Source: Isoetes taiwanensis (Eukaryota > Streptophyta > Lycopodiopsida > Isoetales > Isoetaceae). From it: a stretch of 64,000 nt of DNA. Below are positions 43,124-53,678 of the stretch, piece after piece; position 1 is the first letter of the stretch, and every line of letters begins with the position of its first letter. Made by a program: the position numbers and the translations under genes. The DNA is taken from NCBI GenBank assembly GCA_021234155.1, contig JAJEKV010000237.1, positions 372,001 to 436,000 on the forward strand, read 5' to 3'. A model generated the notes under the pieces. That model was not told the origin of the DNA. It made no database searches and saw only the letters and a program-made list of their open reading frames with translations.

Positions 43124-43128
43124 TCTGT

Positions 43129-43148
43129 TGGAGGTCCTACCGAGATCG
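43129..43148 (+). other. RE2 primer-binding site, tRNA-Gln-like
   Basis: TGGAGGTCCTACCGAGATCG begins 5 bases after the left LTR. It is complementary to a tRNA 3' end reading ...CTCGGTAGGACCTCCA, which most resembles plant tRNA-Gln. The match to a specific tRNA is from memory. Confidence 0.55.
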
Positions 43149-43171
43149 AGCATACCTGGTATTGAAACTCT

Positions 43172-44229
43172 ATGGCTCCACGAAGAGCTAACGAGAATGG
43201 TGAAATTGGTTACAACAGGGAGACTCATGTGCCAACCCATTCCCAAAATTGTCCGCCATTTCCTTGTCACATTGAAGTTAACATGCGGTTTCCCAGCCTA
43301 TGTTTGATGCTACTAAGAATCCTTGAGGAATTTTTGCAGTCTTTGAGGAATATTACGCAGAGCATGGGAGAAAGAGAGGTGACATCATCTCGGTTTTTGA
43401 AAAAAGCATGAAAGGGGAGGAACCAAATATGTGGTTTAAGTACATGAGAAGCTGCAACGTCTCCTCATGGAAAACAATGGTCCAGAACTTTATAGAAAGG
43501 TTTGGTGTTCCTACAACTTGTGGTAATCTTATTGATGAATTGCCTCTCTTTAGTATTAAAAAGAGAGAAAGTGTCCCAGCTTATGTAGAGCGATTTAATG
43601 CCTACCTCTTGAAATGCCAGCAGGCTCAATTAGAACATCCTACTGCACATCTAGTTCATTACTTCATCTTAGGACTGAAATCCCAGTTCAAGATCTATAG
43701 GAAATTCTTTGAAACATGAGGATCTGAGGAGAATTAGATTCAATTCATAAGGCATTTGCCAAGGCCATCTCTATTGCAAAAATATTATCTCATTTGCCGG
43801 AAGAAGACCATCCTTCATACCCTCGGGGAGACTTTCTATCCAGATTGGGAACAAGAACCTTCTGCTCAACCAGTCTATGCAGTTTCTAAAGAGAAAAGGG
43901 TTAGATTTGAAGATGAAGTGAGGGCAGAAATAACTAAAGTTACAGAAACCCTGTTGGACATGTCGAAACAACTGCCAGAAGTTCTTAAAGGTCAGAATGT
44001 CTTGCCAACAAATACTAATACTGCTAATGCCGCATGCACTATTTGTCAAAGAACTAATCATTCGGACAATACATGCTTTCTAAGACCTTGCCCAAAATGT
44101 GCTAAAAGGGGACATTATGGACTAGAGTGTCCTCAATGTTCCTTTTGTAAACAGATTGGTCACACCGACCTTAAATGTAGTGTCAAGGAGTATTTTGCTA
44201 AACAAGAAGCACGAGAAGCGTGCCTCTAG
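43172..44229 (+). pseudogene. RE2 gag with three CCHC zinc knuckles
   Basis: ATG at 43172 (MAPRRANENG). Capsid region at 43408-43719: MWFKYMRSCNVSSWKTMVQN, then FIERFGVP, then ESVPAYVERFNAYLLKCQ. The nucleocapsid at 44030-44200 has three consecutive C-x2-C-x4-H-x4-C knuckles: CTICQRTNHSDNTC, CPKCAKRGHYGLEC and CSFCKQIGHTDLKC. Frame changes separate 43172-43411, 43408-43719 and 43756-44229, so full gag cannot be made in one piece. Three knuckles are more than most Ty3 gags carry. Confidence 0.88.
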
Positions 44230-44579
44230 CGGTTCTATTCGGTTTATAGAGGTACAAGCGGATGATACAACGGAGGAAGTGTTGGCTGTCCGGATTCAGA
44301 AGAAAAACTATAGTATCACCAACGGATACGTGTACTGATGAACCTTCCGAACCGTACATTCCGCTTCCTCCTAGCAAAAATTTCTGCCCAAGGAGATGGA
44401 TGATCTTGATATTACGCTAAAAACTCTAAAATATCTATTGATCCGCTTACACTTCTTGGATTGCACCCGGTTTAGGGAAAAGGTGTTGAGGGATATGCTA
44501 CCACATGAAGATGCTAGTAGTCATTTGGTGCTGCCACAAGCAGACGATGACCCTCGATATTCTTTTGTGAAGCTACCAT

Positions 44580-44935
44580 AAATAGTTCTTCTCTTTCTAA
44601 TGTTATCTTAGGCGGTGGGTCCGGATTGAGCGTAATGCCTTATCATGTTCTCAAAAGGCTTAAGCTGCGGATAAATAAACCCACTCCCCTCATGTTGAAG
44701 AGTTTTTCTAATCAAAAGGTTAAGCCCAATGGGGCTCGTCAACGGGGATACGCAAGTCTCAATTGAAAATATTATTGTCTCTACTTGATTTTGTGGTTAT
44801 AGCTTTTTGCTCAAGAAGGCGAGGATGAAGTCTACGACCTCTTGCTAGGAAGAAGATGGATGAAGACCGTTGATGCTCCGGCCAATCTGGAAACAAGGAA
44901 TATGTACTATTTGACGGCGGTCAGGACCCTTTAAT
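44580..44935 (+). pseudogene. RE2 protease region (broken)
   Basis: Around 44607-44650 the sequence reads LGGGSGLSVMPYHVLKRL, matching the retropepsin active-site stretch with the catalytic Asp-Ser/Thr-Gly replaced. Around 44835-44890 YDLLLGRRWMKTVDAPANLE matches the C-terminal hallmark of Ty3 proteases. In-frame stops and a frame change lie between. Confidence 0.65.
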
Positions 44936-45002
44936 CGCTACCCTTTATAATAAGGATGGAAACTTATCTGCCAGCCCACAAATAAATCTGATAGATGAAA
45001 TT

Positions 45003-46442
45003 TTGGTACCAGAAAGTTTAGGGTGCTATTCTCTAATGCCTCATCATATAGCCGCTCATTATTCATCTCTTATTCTTGAACAGACCAGCCAAGAACCAGT
45101 CCTTTCTAGAGCCTATTTATGGTTTGATGGAGGAATCTCTAGAAGATTGAATGTGGCTGCGGCAGGTGCTATTCTCAAGGATACTAACTTTAAGGTGATA
45201 GCTACTATAGGCAGGACCCATTCATCTATTACGTCCAATGCTGCAGAGTACCAGGCCCTTCTAGCTGGAATTGGTGAAGCCATAGCTTTGAATATTTCCC
45301 ATTTGACAATTTCTGGTGATTCACTTCTAGTCTGTCAACAAGTCCAAGGGAACTTTCAAGCGAAAAATAAGAACATGGAGATGCTTAGGAACAAGGTATT
45401 GGAGAAACTTTCACTACTCACTTCTTGGAAAATTGTGCATGTCAATAGGGAATTCAACCAAGAGGCCGATCAGCTCTACAGAAACACTCTGATGCAATAT
45501 TTAAGTGAGGGTGTTGTCCATGAAGATGAACTGCCAGAGAAAGAATTACTACAACTTCATCCTATATTGGTGATCAATGCTTCCCAAGAGGAAGACACCC
45601 ACGAGATAACTATCACCAAGAATGGCCAAAACAGAAGCATATTCATGGGGAAATTGACCAATGCATATGAGCGCCACCAATTTCAAGAGCTCTTTCAAGG
45701 TATGGCTGACGTATTTGCATGGGATTACTCCGAATTAACGGGGGTATCTAATAATGTGGCTGAGTTTGAAATTAAACTTAAGGAAGGAGCCAAACCTGTA
45801 TTTCAGAAGCTACGAAAACTTAATCCCTCATTGCTACACTTGATCAAGGAAGAATTAGAGAAGATGGTGACCGCTGATCTCATTTATCCTATTAGCAATC
45901 CATCTTGGGTGTCATGTATTGTACCAGTCTTAAAGAAGAATGGAAATTTGCGAATCTGCATAGATTATAGGGAATTGAATAAGGCAACTCTAAAGGACTG
46001 TTATCCTCTTCCCTTCCTTGAAGATACCCTGTACGCTATAGCTGGCAAAGAAATTTACTCTTTCTTAGATGGGTTTTCAGGATTTAACCAAATAGCTATC
46101 AGATTGGATGATCAACCTAAAACATCTTTTGTGACGCCTTGGGGTACTTATGCTATGAAACGAATGCCTTTTGGGTTAATGAATGCACCTTCTACATTTC
46201 AAAGGGCCATGGATCTAGCTTTTAAAAACATGCCTCCAGAATCCTTTAGAATATTTTTGGATGATTTGTGTCTTGGTACTACAAGGGCCCAGCACTTTCA
46301 ATTAGTACATGATCTTTGCATAATGTGTAGGCAAGCTGGAGTAAATTTAAATCCTAAAAAGTGCATTTTTCTAACGCCCAAGGGGCAACTACTTGGCCAC
46401 CAAGTTTCACATGCAGCCTCTGGGTTTCTCAAGAGAAGGTAG
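45003..46442 (+). CDS. RE2 archaeal-type RNase H plus reverse transcriptase
   Basis: One open frame of 479 codons with two domains. Residues about 38-160 (45114-45482) are an archaeal/plant-type RNase H: all four acidic residues are present, Asp42 in LWFDGG, Glu82 in NAAEYQALL, Asp106 in TISGDSLLVCQQ and Asp156 in NQEADQL. Residues about 230-479 are the RT: DVFAWDYSELTGV, LRICIDYRELNKATLKDCYP, KTSFVTPWGTYAMKRMPFGL and the catalytic FRIFLDDLCLG. The frame ends at KRR just before the RT thumb; the next part continues in another frame (46443-46540). The RNase H degrades the RNA of the RNA-DNA hybrid and the RT copies it. The first codon of the frame is not an established start; it would be made as part of a polyprotein. 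Confidence 0.9.
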   Translation: MVPESLGCYSLMPHHIAAHYSSLILEQTSQEPVLSRAYLWFDGGISRRLNVAAAGAILKDTNFKVIATIGRTHSSITSNAAEYQALLAGIGEAIALNISHLTISGDSLLVCQQVQGNFQAKNKNMEMLRNKVLEKLSLLTSWKIVHVNREFNQEADQLYRNTLMQYLSEGVVHEDELPEKELLQLHPILVINASQEEDTHEITITKNGQNRSIFMGKLTNAYERHQFQELFQGMADVFAWDYSELTGVSNNVAEFEIKLKEGAKPVFQKLRKLNPSLLHLIKEELEKMVTADLIYPISNPSWVSCIVPVLKKNGNLRICIDYRELNKATLKDCYPLPFLEDTLYAIAGKEIYSFLDGFSGFNQIAIRLDDQPKTSFVTPWGTYAMKRMPFGLMNAPSTFQRAMDLAFKNMPPESFRIFLDDLCLGTTRAQHFQLVHDLCIMCRQAGVNLNPKKCIFLTPKGQLLGHQVSHAASGFLKRR

Positions 46443-46940
46443 CACTACTCAAGAATGTACCCTCCTACTAATGTCAAAGAAGTTAAGAAATTGATTGGTA
46501 TGGCCGTTTCTTAAGAATCTATGTACCAAACTTCTCACATATGATCAGTCCTATTTCTGCATTAACAAGAGTAGGATATATCCCTAAAGGACAGAGCAAA
46601 TTTATTAGGGTATGTTGGTCTAAGGAGTGCCAAGAGGCTTTTGACTCTCTAATAAGTGCTTTAAGTGCAGAAACCATCTTGATCTCGCCAACCATTTCTG
46701 AGGATTTTCAGGTTTATATCACTGTGACAAAGAAGGCATTGGGAATAGCACTTATCCAAGGAAAAGGTCTCATAGGGTTTTCTGGCAAGCAATGGTCAAA
46801 GACGGAGGAAAAATATATCGAAGTGCGGAAAAACATCTTTTTGCGCTTTATATTTTTGGTCAAGAAGCATGGACATTTGTTGATGTGCAGCAAGATACTA
46901 GTGTTCATGAAGCTGAACCCATTATGTATGCTTTATGGTA
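46443..46940 (+). pseudogene. RE2 RT thumb and Ty3-type RNase H
   Basis: PTNVKEVKKLIGMA (46465-46510) then, in a new frame, the connection segment FIRVCWSKECQEAFDSLISA (46602-46660) and RNase H remnants ISEDFQVYITVTKKALGIAL and WSKTEEKYIEVRKNIFLRFI. The usual catalytic Asp after the first strand (YITDAS-type) reads YITVTK here, so this second RNase H looks inactive while the upstream one keeps all its acids. Confidence 0.75.
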
Positions 46941-47149
46941 AGGTAGAAAAAAAGGCTAAGCTTCATCGTTGGGCAGTCAGGCTTCAATCTTTCGATCTTC
47001 AAATCTGTACTACTGCTCGAACTACTAATCCTAGTCTATACCTTCCATATGCTTTCTATGATCATGAAGTTGACAATGATGTGCAGGGAGAGGCTGAAGT
47101 CTTTCAAGTCCTCAGTTATGATTCTTGGCAAGTCCCAATTATCAAATAT

Positions 47150-48140
47150 CTTAAGTGGCAAGAACTTCCTGCGGACATGACCAAAAGCGCCTTAAGGAGA
47201 TTCAAAGAAAGGTGTTTAGCTTATGTTTTAGTAGGTGATGTGTTATGCAAAAGAAATAGAGATGGGTTGCTTCTAAGGTGTTTGCGAGGAGCAGGGAATA
47301 TGCATTGGTTTCCGCGGGGAGTGTCATCATGGAGTGTGCGGAGGCCATTTTTCATCTGAATCCACAGCCAAAAAAATATTACGAGCTGGTTACTTTTGGC
47401 CTTCAATGTTTAAGGATTGTCACACTTATGTAACAAGATGCCACTCTTGTCAGATTTTTGCCAAAAGAATATTACAGCCCGGTGAGCTTACAGCCATCGT
47501 CTCCCCAGGTCCCTTCCAGATTTGGGGATTGGACTTCGTGGGGCCTCTCCACCCCACGTCTTCGGCTCAACACGAATATATACTGGTTGCTACAGATTTA
47601 TTTACAAAGTGGGTGGAGGCTATACCTGCAAGGTTCAAGATCAAACATGTTCGGAGTTCTTCGTACTATCCACAAGGAAATGGCCAAGCGGAAGCATCCA
47701 ATAAGGTAATCAAATCCATTCTACAAAAGACTGTTGACTTTTCTAAACAGGATTGGCATTTAAGGCTTACAGATGCATTGTGGGCATATCGCACTACTAC
47801 CAAAGTGGCTACAGGTCACACCCCTTTTAGGCTTGTGTACGGTCTAGAATCCACGATACCCTTAGAATTGGAAATTCCTTCTCTCAAAATGGCTTCAACT
47901 CTTTGCTTAGAAATGGATAAGGCAATCAAAGACAGATTGGAAGTGCTTTTGCAGCTAGATGAACATAGACTAGATGCTGAACAAGCCATTAAAGTAAAAA
48001 AGGCCAAGGACAAGGCCACGTTGAGGGCTAAAAATAGGTCAGGGGTTGTTTTTACAGTGGGGGAGTTAGTGCTGAAATGGAATCGATCTAAAGAGAATGT
48101 TGCTTCTAAATTTGACAATATTTGGGAAGGACCTTTTTGA
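47150..48140 (+). pseudogene. RE2 integrase lacking central core
   Basis: 47150-47359 is the linker. 47334-48140 is open for 268 codons: zinc region CHTYVTRCHSCQIFAKRI, first catalytic Asp in IWGLDFVGPL, YILVATDLFTKWVEAIPA, then an abrupt join to RFKIKHVRSSSYYPQGNGQA with the catalytic Glu in AEASNKVI. The stretch of about 60 residues carrying the second catalytic Asp (S-D-x-G region) is absent at about 47632. The C-terminal part (WAYRTTTKVATGHTPFRLVY, then VGELVLKWNRSKEN) is normal, and no chromodomain follows. A C-C-H-type residue upstream is in another frame. Confidence 0.88.
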
Positions 48141-48921
48141 GATTTTAGGATCTGAGGGCAAAATTCTTATTGGTTGTGAGGCGCATTTGGTCGGGGAATG
48201 CATGAATCCTTGCAATACTTATTTCCTTAAAAAATATTATGCCTGAACAAACTTGATCTTTAGTTAATTTGCATACATATTCCTTTTGTGTCATTGTCAT
48301 GCATACGTAACTCTTTTGGTCATTGCATACATATTCCATCTGCGTCATGCATACATATCTCTTTTGGGCATTGCATACATATCCCTTTTGCATCATATCT
48401 CTTTTGGGCATTGCATACATATCCCTTTTGTATCATGCATACATATCTCTTTTGGGCATTACATAAATATCTATTTTTGAATCTAGAAGTCTTTATCTCC
48501 CTTAAACATTATATGTGTATCTTTTTCAGTCTTGTAGACATATCTCTTTAGGGCATTCTCATGTTACTCGATCTTTTCATGTGCAGAATCATTTGATGAC
48601 ATTCCAGTCTTCCATTTTGTCATGTGCAGGTGCATCCTAGTCTTCCATGTCCACCCGTTGATCGTTGCCCTATTTCCCATCAGAACTTCACACATCTATC
48701 TTCCATAACTATTCGTACCCATGGCTGCTATTCATCTCTGTCCATTATTACAGCAGCCTTCTAATGTTTATTTCTGTCATGAGCAGGTTTATCCGTTCCA
48801 CATCCACACTATCATCTGCTTGTCATTATCACCTCTTCCATCACTCATTCCTACACACATGCTACCTCCACATCATACCTTAGGGCTGAGGGGACCAGCC
48901 TGCATCTCTTTTGGGCATAAA
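48141..48921 (+). repeat. RE2 3' region with tandem CATACATAT... repeats
   Basis: At 48262-48480 a unit of about 24-45 bases, built on GCATACATATCTCTTTTGGG, repeats about seven times. The last bases before the LTR (CATCTCTTTTGGGCATAAA) are again a partial unit. No purine tract abuts the LTR; the nearest, GGGCTGAGGGGACC, lies about 25 bases upstream. The rest, 48545-48880, is T/C-rich with no coding. Confidence 0.85.
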
Positions 48922-49530
48922 TGTTGCCTCCCCTAGAGGCAACATCATTTTTCGCCATTTTTACACGTTTTGGTGCTGAAGCAAAATATGGGCTACAATA
49001 GATTTCTCAGGACTTCTACTTCAAGAGGGTATCTTCTGAGTTGCAGGGAGAAGTTTGCAGATACGCATATGGTTGTTTTCTACATCAACAAAAAATAATG
49101 ATATTAACTTCAACCTTTAAGATATTTTTTTGCATGTTATCTCAAGAAAACCCTAAACGACCTGTTTACCCTTTTTGGACGAACCCGAAGAAGCTCCAAC
49201 GAACTGTTATCATGAAGTTCTACTCCAAATCTGCCGATATCATGCACAGGTATGGATCTAACCATTTCTTGGCGGGATCCAGAAGATGTTTAAAGAGAAG
49301 AGGAAGCCGATTTTGCTCTCTGCGGGTAACAGCATATGATATATGTGTGCATTCGCCGAATTCAAAACCAAGAATATATTCTGATTGTGAAATTCCAGTT
49401 TTCCTTCAAGAAGACTCCAAAATGTTTTATGCTATGTTCGTTTTCCAGTAAGCTCATGACTATGGCTGATTCAAGCTGTTCTTAGGAGTATTTGTTTCCG
49501 GAATCAAGCAAGGACCTATTGTGTATTCTC

Positions 49531-49561
<31 letters not shown>

Positions 49562-49859
49562 AAAATCTTTGTTCTGCTGAATTTCGTGTATTTATTTTCC
49601 TGAATCAAGCAAAGACCTATTTTTGCATTCTTCTAAAAATCATTGTTCTGCTGTATTTCCTTCAAGAAAAGCAAAAGAAAAATTAATCTACTATAAGAAA
49701 AACGTTTACTATTTGATAGCAAGATTGTATCTTTTATGTTCTAAGTTCTTAGACTTTATTTCCTTATAGTTTGGGGTTGATCTTCCCTCTAATTAGATCT
49801 GGAGGTTCTCACCATATCTTCCTTCTGAATGTTGGCCAGAGCCAGGTTTTAGGCTAACA
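48922..49859 (+). repeat. RE2 3' LTR
   Basis: 938 bp, the same ends as the left LTR. Most of the 27-bp length difference is a (CTAT)n stretch at 49531-49560 absent from the left copy. The 136-codon frame recurs at 49041-49451. Confidence 0.95.
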
Positions 49860-49864
49860 ACCCC
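49860..49864. other. RE2 target-site duplication, right
   Basis: ACCCC, identical to 42208-42212. LINE-B resumes immediately after. Confidence 0.9.
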
Positions 49865-50853
49865 ATGCATACAACTCTGCCTTGTGACCGTTGTTTTGCA
49901 TTGTATACAGGGCTTTCCAGCCTGCAGTGACCCGTAACCTGATGGATGCATCCCAGTGTGTGGTAGTAGAAAACTCAATGGCCAAATACTTATAAGACTG
50001 AGCCACCTCCACTACCTGCCCCTGGTAAGTGAATGAGGGAAGGCGTGGGTGCCGGGATGATGGGACCAGCAGCACCCTCGTCTTGGCCAAGTTAACTCTC
50101 ATGCCAGTGAATTGGCAGAAAGTGTCCAAAGCATCCAGGTGGCGTTGCATGTCCTCGGGGTATATGCGGCGGGGTCAACATCATCGGCATATATGAGTTG
50201 CGGATTATGTGGTGCATCAATTGCGCCTCCCCGTGCTTTCGGCTAGCCATTCTTCTAGTTGGTCAATGTACAAGCCAAGAGCGCGGGGGATAGAGGGCAG
50301 CCACGGCGCACCCCAATGCTACTAACAACGGGCTCCCCGACGGTGTGTGAGGCGGCCAGGAGCAAGCCTCGTGATAGAATACGATATATAGCATTACGCA
50401 AGTCGACGGGGTCCCATTTGTCTCAATCTGTCCCACAACTTATCCCGAGGCACTGTGTCAAAAGCCTTTGCGAAATCCACAAAGCAACAGTACAGATGTG
50501 TTCTGGCGTTGATTCCGGCTATCCTCTATGAGTGTTCGCAGAGTGAAGATATGGTCAATAGTAGAATGCGGGGCGGAAGCTTGCTGCATGAGCCCGCACT
50601 TCTCCATCCTCGCCCAAAGTGTGGGGTATTTGCTCAAGAATCCGGCAAGCAACTTGGCAAAAGCAGAACCGACCATAATGGTATGATAGTTCATTTGGGC
50701 CGTGGGGATCCCTGCTTTGTATATGGGCACAACTCTCTTTGGTAGTCCGGTCGGGGAAGCCTTCTTGCAATGCCCTGTTGAAGAGTCTTTGTGAGAACCG
50801 ACACCATTGGGGGCCCGCCCACTTGAGAAGCTCTCCGCACGCATACCATCCAA
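49865..50853 (-). pseudogene. LINE-B reverse transcriptase
   Basis: On the minus strand: LPKRVVPIYKAGIPTAQMNY (about 50690-50750), then SAFAKLLAGFLSKYPTLW, a segment with STIDHIFTLRTLIEDSRNQ and LLCGFRKGF (50458-50560), then after several frame breaks QRHLDALDTFCQFTGMRVNL with AKTRVLLVPSS (50030-50150), the conserved stretch after the catalytic box. The Y-A-D-D box falls near 50180-50200, where ADDVDPAA-like codons are visible in a broken frame. Dead copy. Confidence 0.8.
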
Positions 50854-52299
50854 ATGGCGCGCCTTCGGTTAGCGAGGCGTTGCAGGCCCATTATGACATC
50901 CCTTCAGTAATGACCAGTGCTAGGCCTGTCTGCGGAGGTACTGCTGCCCGGCTTCCCATTGGGTCATACAGCTGCTGCAAGTATCTCACCCATTGTTGGG
51001 GGTAATATTTCACGTGGGTCATTGCACTTACTCAAGACCTTTCTCGAGAAGGCCCTAGGGTGGCGGTCTAGTAGACCAAACATCACATTCTTCCGGTGCT
51101 CACTTAAGGTACCGGGCTTTCTTGGTCTTGAGGAAGGAGCGATATTATTGGACTTGGCTGAATGGTGGGGTCCGGACTTGGCGGAACCATCGTTTCAACT
51201 CCGGCATTCCGTCCATCGAACGGTGATTGCTTGGGGAAGGTGGTTGCAGCCCCCGTGGATTGTCGAGAGCGGCCTCTCTCCCAAAGCATATGTGTCCCCT
51301 ACCCTCGGAAGGAGTTCGGTTCACGGGGCGCCCTCTTTGTTGAAGTGTGGGAGCCGCGGCACTCCGCAGCTCATGCTCAAGCATCCTCGCATAGAGCCGC
51401 AGACGATCATAGTCCGGACGCAACCGCGGTGGTACATGGGGTGTTGGGGCAATGGGTGCTTTCGGTTGGCCCTGCCAATCTATGCGCAAGAACGGGGCTG
51501 ATGGTCGAGTCTACTTCCTTCGTCCGGCCACCTGTCCGACTAATCAAGCGAAGTGATCAAGTGTAGGCATTGCTGGCGTCCGCTAGCACGTAATCCACCA
51601 CACCGGGTGCGCCCCCCGGTTCTCATGTCTACAAATTGAAGCGGTTGGAGGATGGCCTTTGTGCTAGCCCATTGCAAATGACCGGGGTCAAAGATATCGC
51701 TTGACAGCGGCGGTGCCGGCCATACCGTGTCACCGGGCTGTCATCGATGCCCTTGGCCAAACCATCTCTGGGGGTCCATTTGCAACACATCCTCGATTAG
51801 AGGTGCTAATTTTTGAGATCTGCTTTCTTCCGCCTGTCGCGGCGCATTGAAATCTCCAAGCAACATGACCTTGCCCAATTATGCATCGGGGCGTATGTCA
51901 TCATATAGATCGACATAGGGCTCCTGCGCCCGGCCCACATCAAGTGCGTGTGGTAAAAGTTGCTCTCAAAGATGTGGGAAGTAGCAAGCCGCCACAAAGA
52001 GAGGCTGCCATCGCCGTTACTCGCACTTTTCGTACCCACGGTATCTGTTAGCTGTCACGCCTTGCATGGGGAGACCGATTGGGCCAAAGGTCATGCGGTA
52101 GTAACACGCAATTCCTCCGTGTCCCGTTTTCGGTGCACTCATTGAAGACGGAGTAGCGCTGGTATCCTGGCAAATCAGGTAGCCTGTGACCAGCATGTTC
52201 CCATGTTTCCATGAGGAAGATAAGGTCCATGTCCATGGCGACGGAATTGAGACTGTCCCCCTTCTGCCATGGGAAGCCACGGCAATTCCAGGATACCAC
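50854..52299 (-). pseudogene. LINE-B endonuclease and linker
   Basis: The N-terminus of an AP-type endonuclease is clear at 52137-52299: VSWNCRGFPWQKGDSLNSVA, then LIFLMETWEHAGHRLPDLPG, with the conserved Asn and Glu. 51806-52039 continues the nuclease (LWRLATSHIFESNFYHTH) and 50854-51800 is the nuclease-RT linker in shifting frames. The enzyme would nick the target site. Confidence 0.75.
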
Positions 52300-52615
52300 G
52301 CTGAGGCACGATCCCTATTTAGTGGCATGCATCGCCACTTCCAGGTCGGTGGTAGTGGTGGACCTGTGGGGAGCGGAAGATGTGGATGCTCAGGCCGCTG
52401 GGGCCCCTCGAGAGGGACTCGAGGGGCCGGAGTGCCTGCATCCCTGTTTGGCTGCCTGAATTCCCGCATCCTTCCCCGGACCAGCCCCGCTGCCCCTCCA
52501 TGTCTGCGGCAGTCCCTGACTTTGGCCAGCTCACGCCTTCGGGTCTCTTGCTGTGCTGGGGTCAAGTCCCGGTCAATCGCATCTGCAGCCGGGCCCCTTC
52601 AACTGGCCCCTAACG

Positions 52616-53678
52616 CTAGATGGCCATCCCGGGCTTGCGGCTCTCAACCGTGGAAGATGACCACCGGGCGATCGTGGCGCCAATTCCATGATTCGCCTTT
52701 ACAATGGTCACGTGTGCCAGGAACATCATCCGGGTCCAAGATCCGCGGTATGAGTCGGGAAGTGAGATACCCTCCCTCCTCCGCCGCCTCGCACTACCAC
52801 ATTGCGGCTCCTGCCCTCTCCGTTCACCGAGTTCGGGGGGGGGCGCACGGTGTTGGTTGAGGTGGGTGAGGCATAGGTCAGGCCGGGCGCCCGGGGGTGG
52901 TGGCGGGCGGGCGTGATCTGATGTGTCCACGGCGGGTGTTCGAGTTGATGCCACTGTAGGTTGGTGGGTTCCGGGGGTTGGTGTGTTCTTTTCTTTGGTT
53001 TGTTCTCCCAGTGCAGGCTCGGCTCTTGCGGGGATGTTGTCATGTCTTGCCATCTCCGCGTGCAATGGCGAGTTGCTCATGTGCCGACATGGAGGGCCTT
53101 GCCTTGGCGGGCAACGGCAGCCCCGGCTCCTGTAGCTCGATCTACCGTGCCAAATCCTTACTCGGCATCGGTTTACGATGCTGGCTAGCTTCCAAAGCGG
53201 CTGGACTCCTTGTCTCGGTGGCGGCCTCCTCAACCCTCGACAAGAGGGCGGCTGTGCTCCTCGTCTGCGTGGCCTTAGCCTCCTCAACCTCGGCTGGATC
53301 GAGGCGAGGGTTATGAGTGTCTCTGCTCTACCCGGTTCTGTCTGTGTCCCGGCTTCCATAGCGCCAACCACGGTGTCTACCGCCCCCTCATATCTGCAAG
53401 CTCCCGCGGTATTGCGTCTTTCAAATTGTAGCAAGCGGCTGCTATCATCTGCACGTAAATCGACGCGATCCTCCAATTCGTGATTCGTCATTTTTACGCA
53501 CCAAGCTGCGCCGCAGCAACATCCGAGATGTTATGTTCTCCACCTCTCGGGAGGCTCGCAAGGCGTGCCAATTGGCCTCAACCCTCGCCCGGATGCGGCT
53601 CCAAGGTTCGGGGGCGGATTGCGCGTGTAATATTTTTGTTGGGTCGACCGGGCCTTGGCTCGAGCCCTCCCTCTTCAT
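52616..53678 (-). pseudogene. LINE-B ORF1-like region
   Basis: Long minus frames (52616-53491 and 53445-53678) upstream of the endonuclease, Pro/Arg-rich (ARPPPPPGARPDLCLTHLNQ) with a charged start (RIRARVEANWHALRASREVE). Position fits ORF1, the RNA-binding protein of a LINE. No RRM or zinc knuckle is readable. High GC opens frames on every strand here, so the exact coding frame is uncertain. Confidence 0.45.

Larger units (their letters stand above)
42213..49859 (+). mobile_element. RE2: young Ty3/gypsy element with extra RNase H
   Basis: 7,647 bp, LTRs 42213-43123 and 48922-49859, 5-bp target duplication ACCCC. Order: gag with three zinc knuckles, protease, archaeal-type RNase H, RT, Ty3 RNase H, integrase. 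The LTRs differ at only about seven substitutions plus a few indels over 911 bp, so insertion is recent. Despite that, coding is interrupted: frame changes in gag, protease and after RT, and the integrase lacks its central part. It was probably mobilised by proteins from an intact relative. The extra RNase H points toward the Tat/Ogre branch, but its position before RT is unusual. Confidence 0.93.

Noticed and set aside
48286..48551. His/Ile-rich plus frames
   Set aside because: Translation of the RE2 3' tandem repeats.
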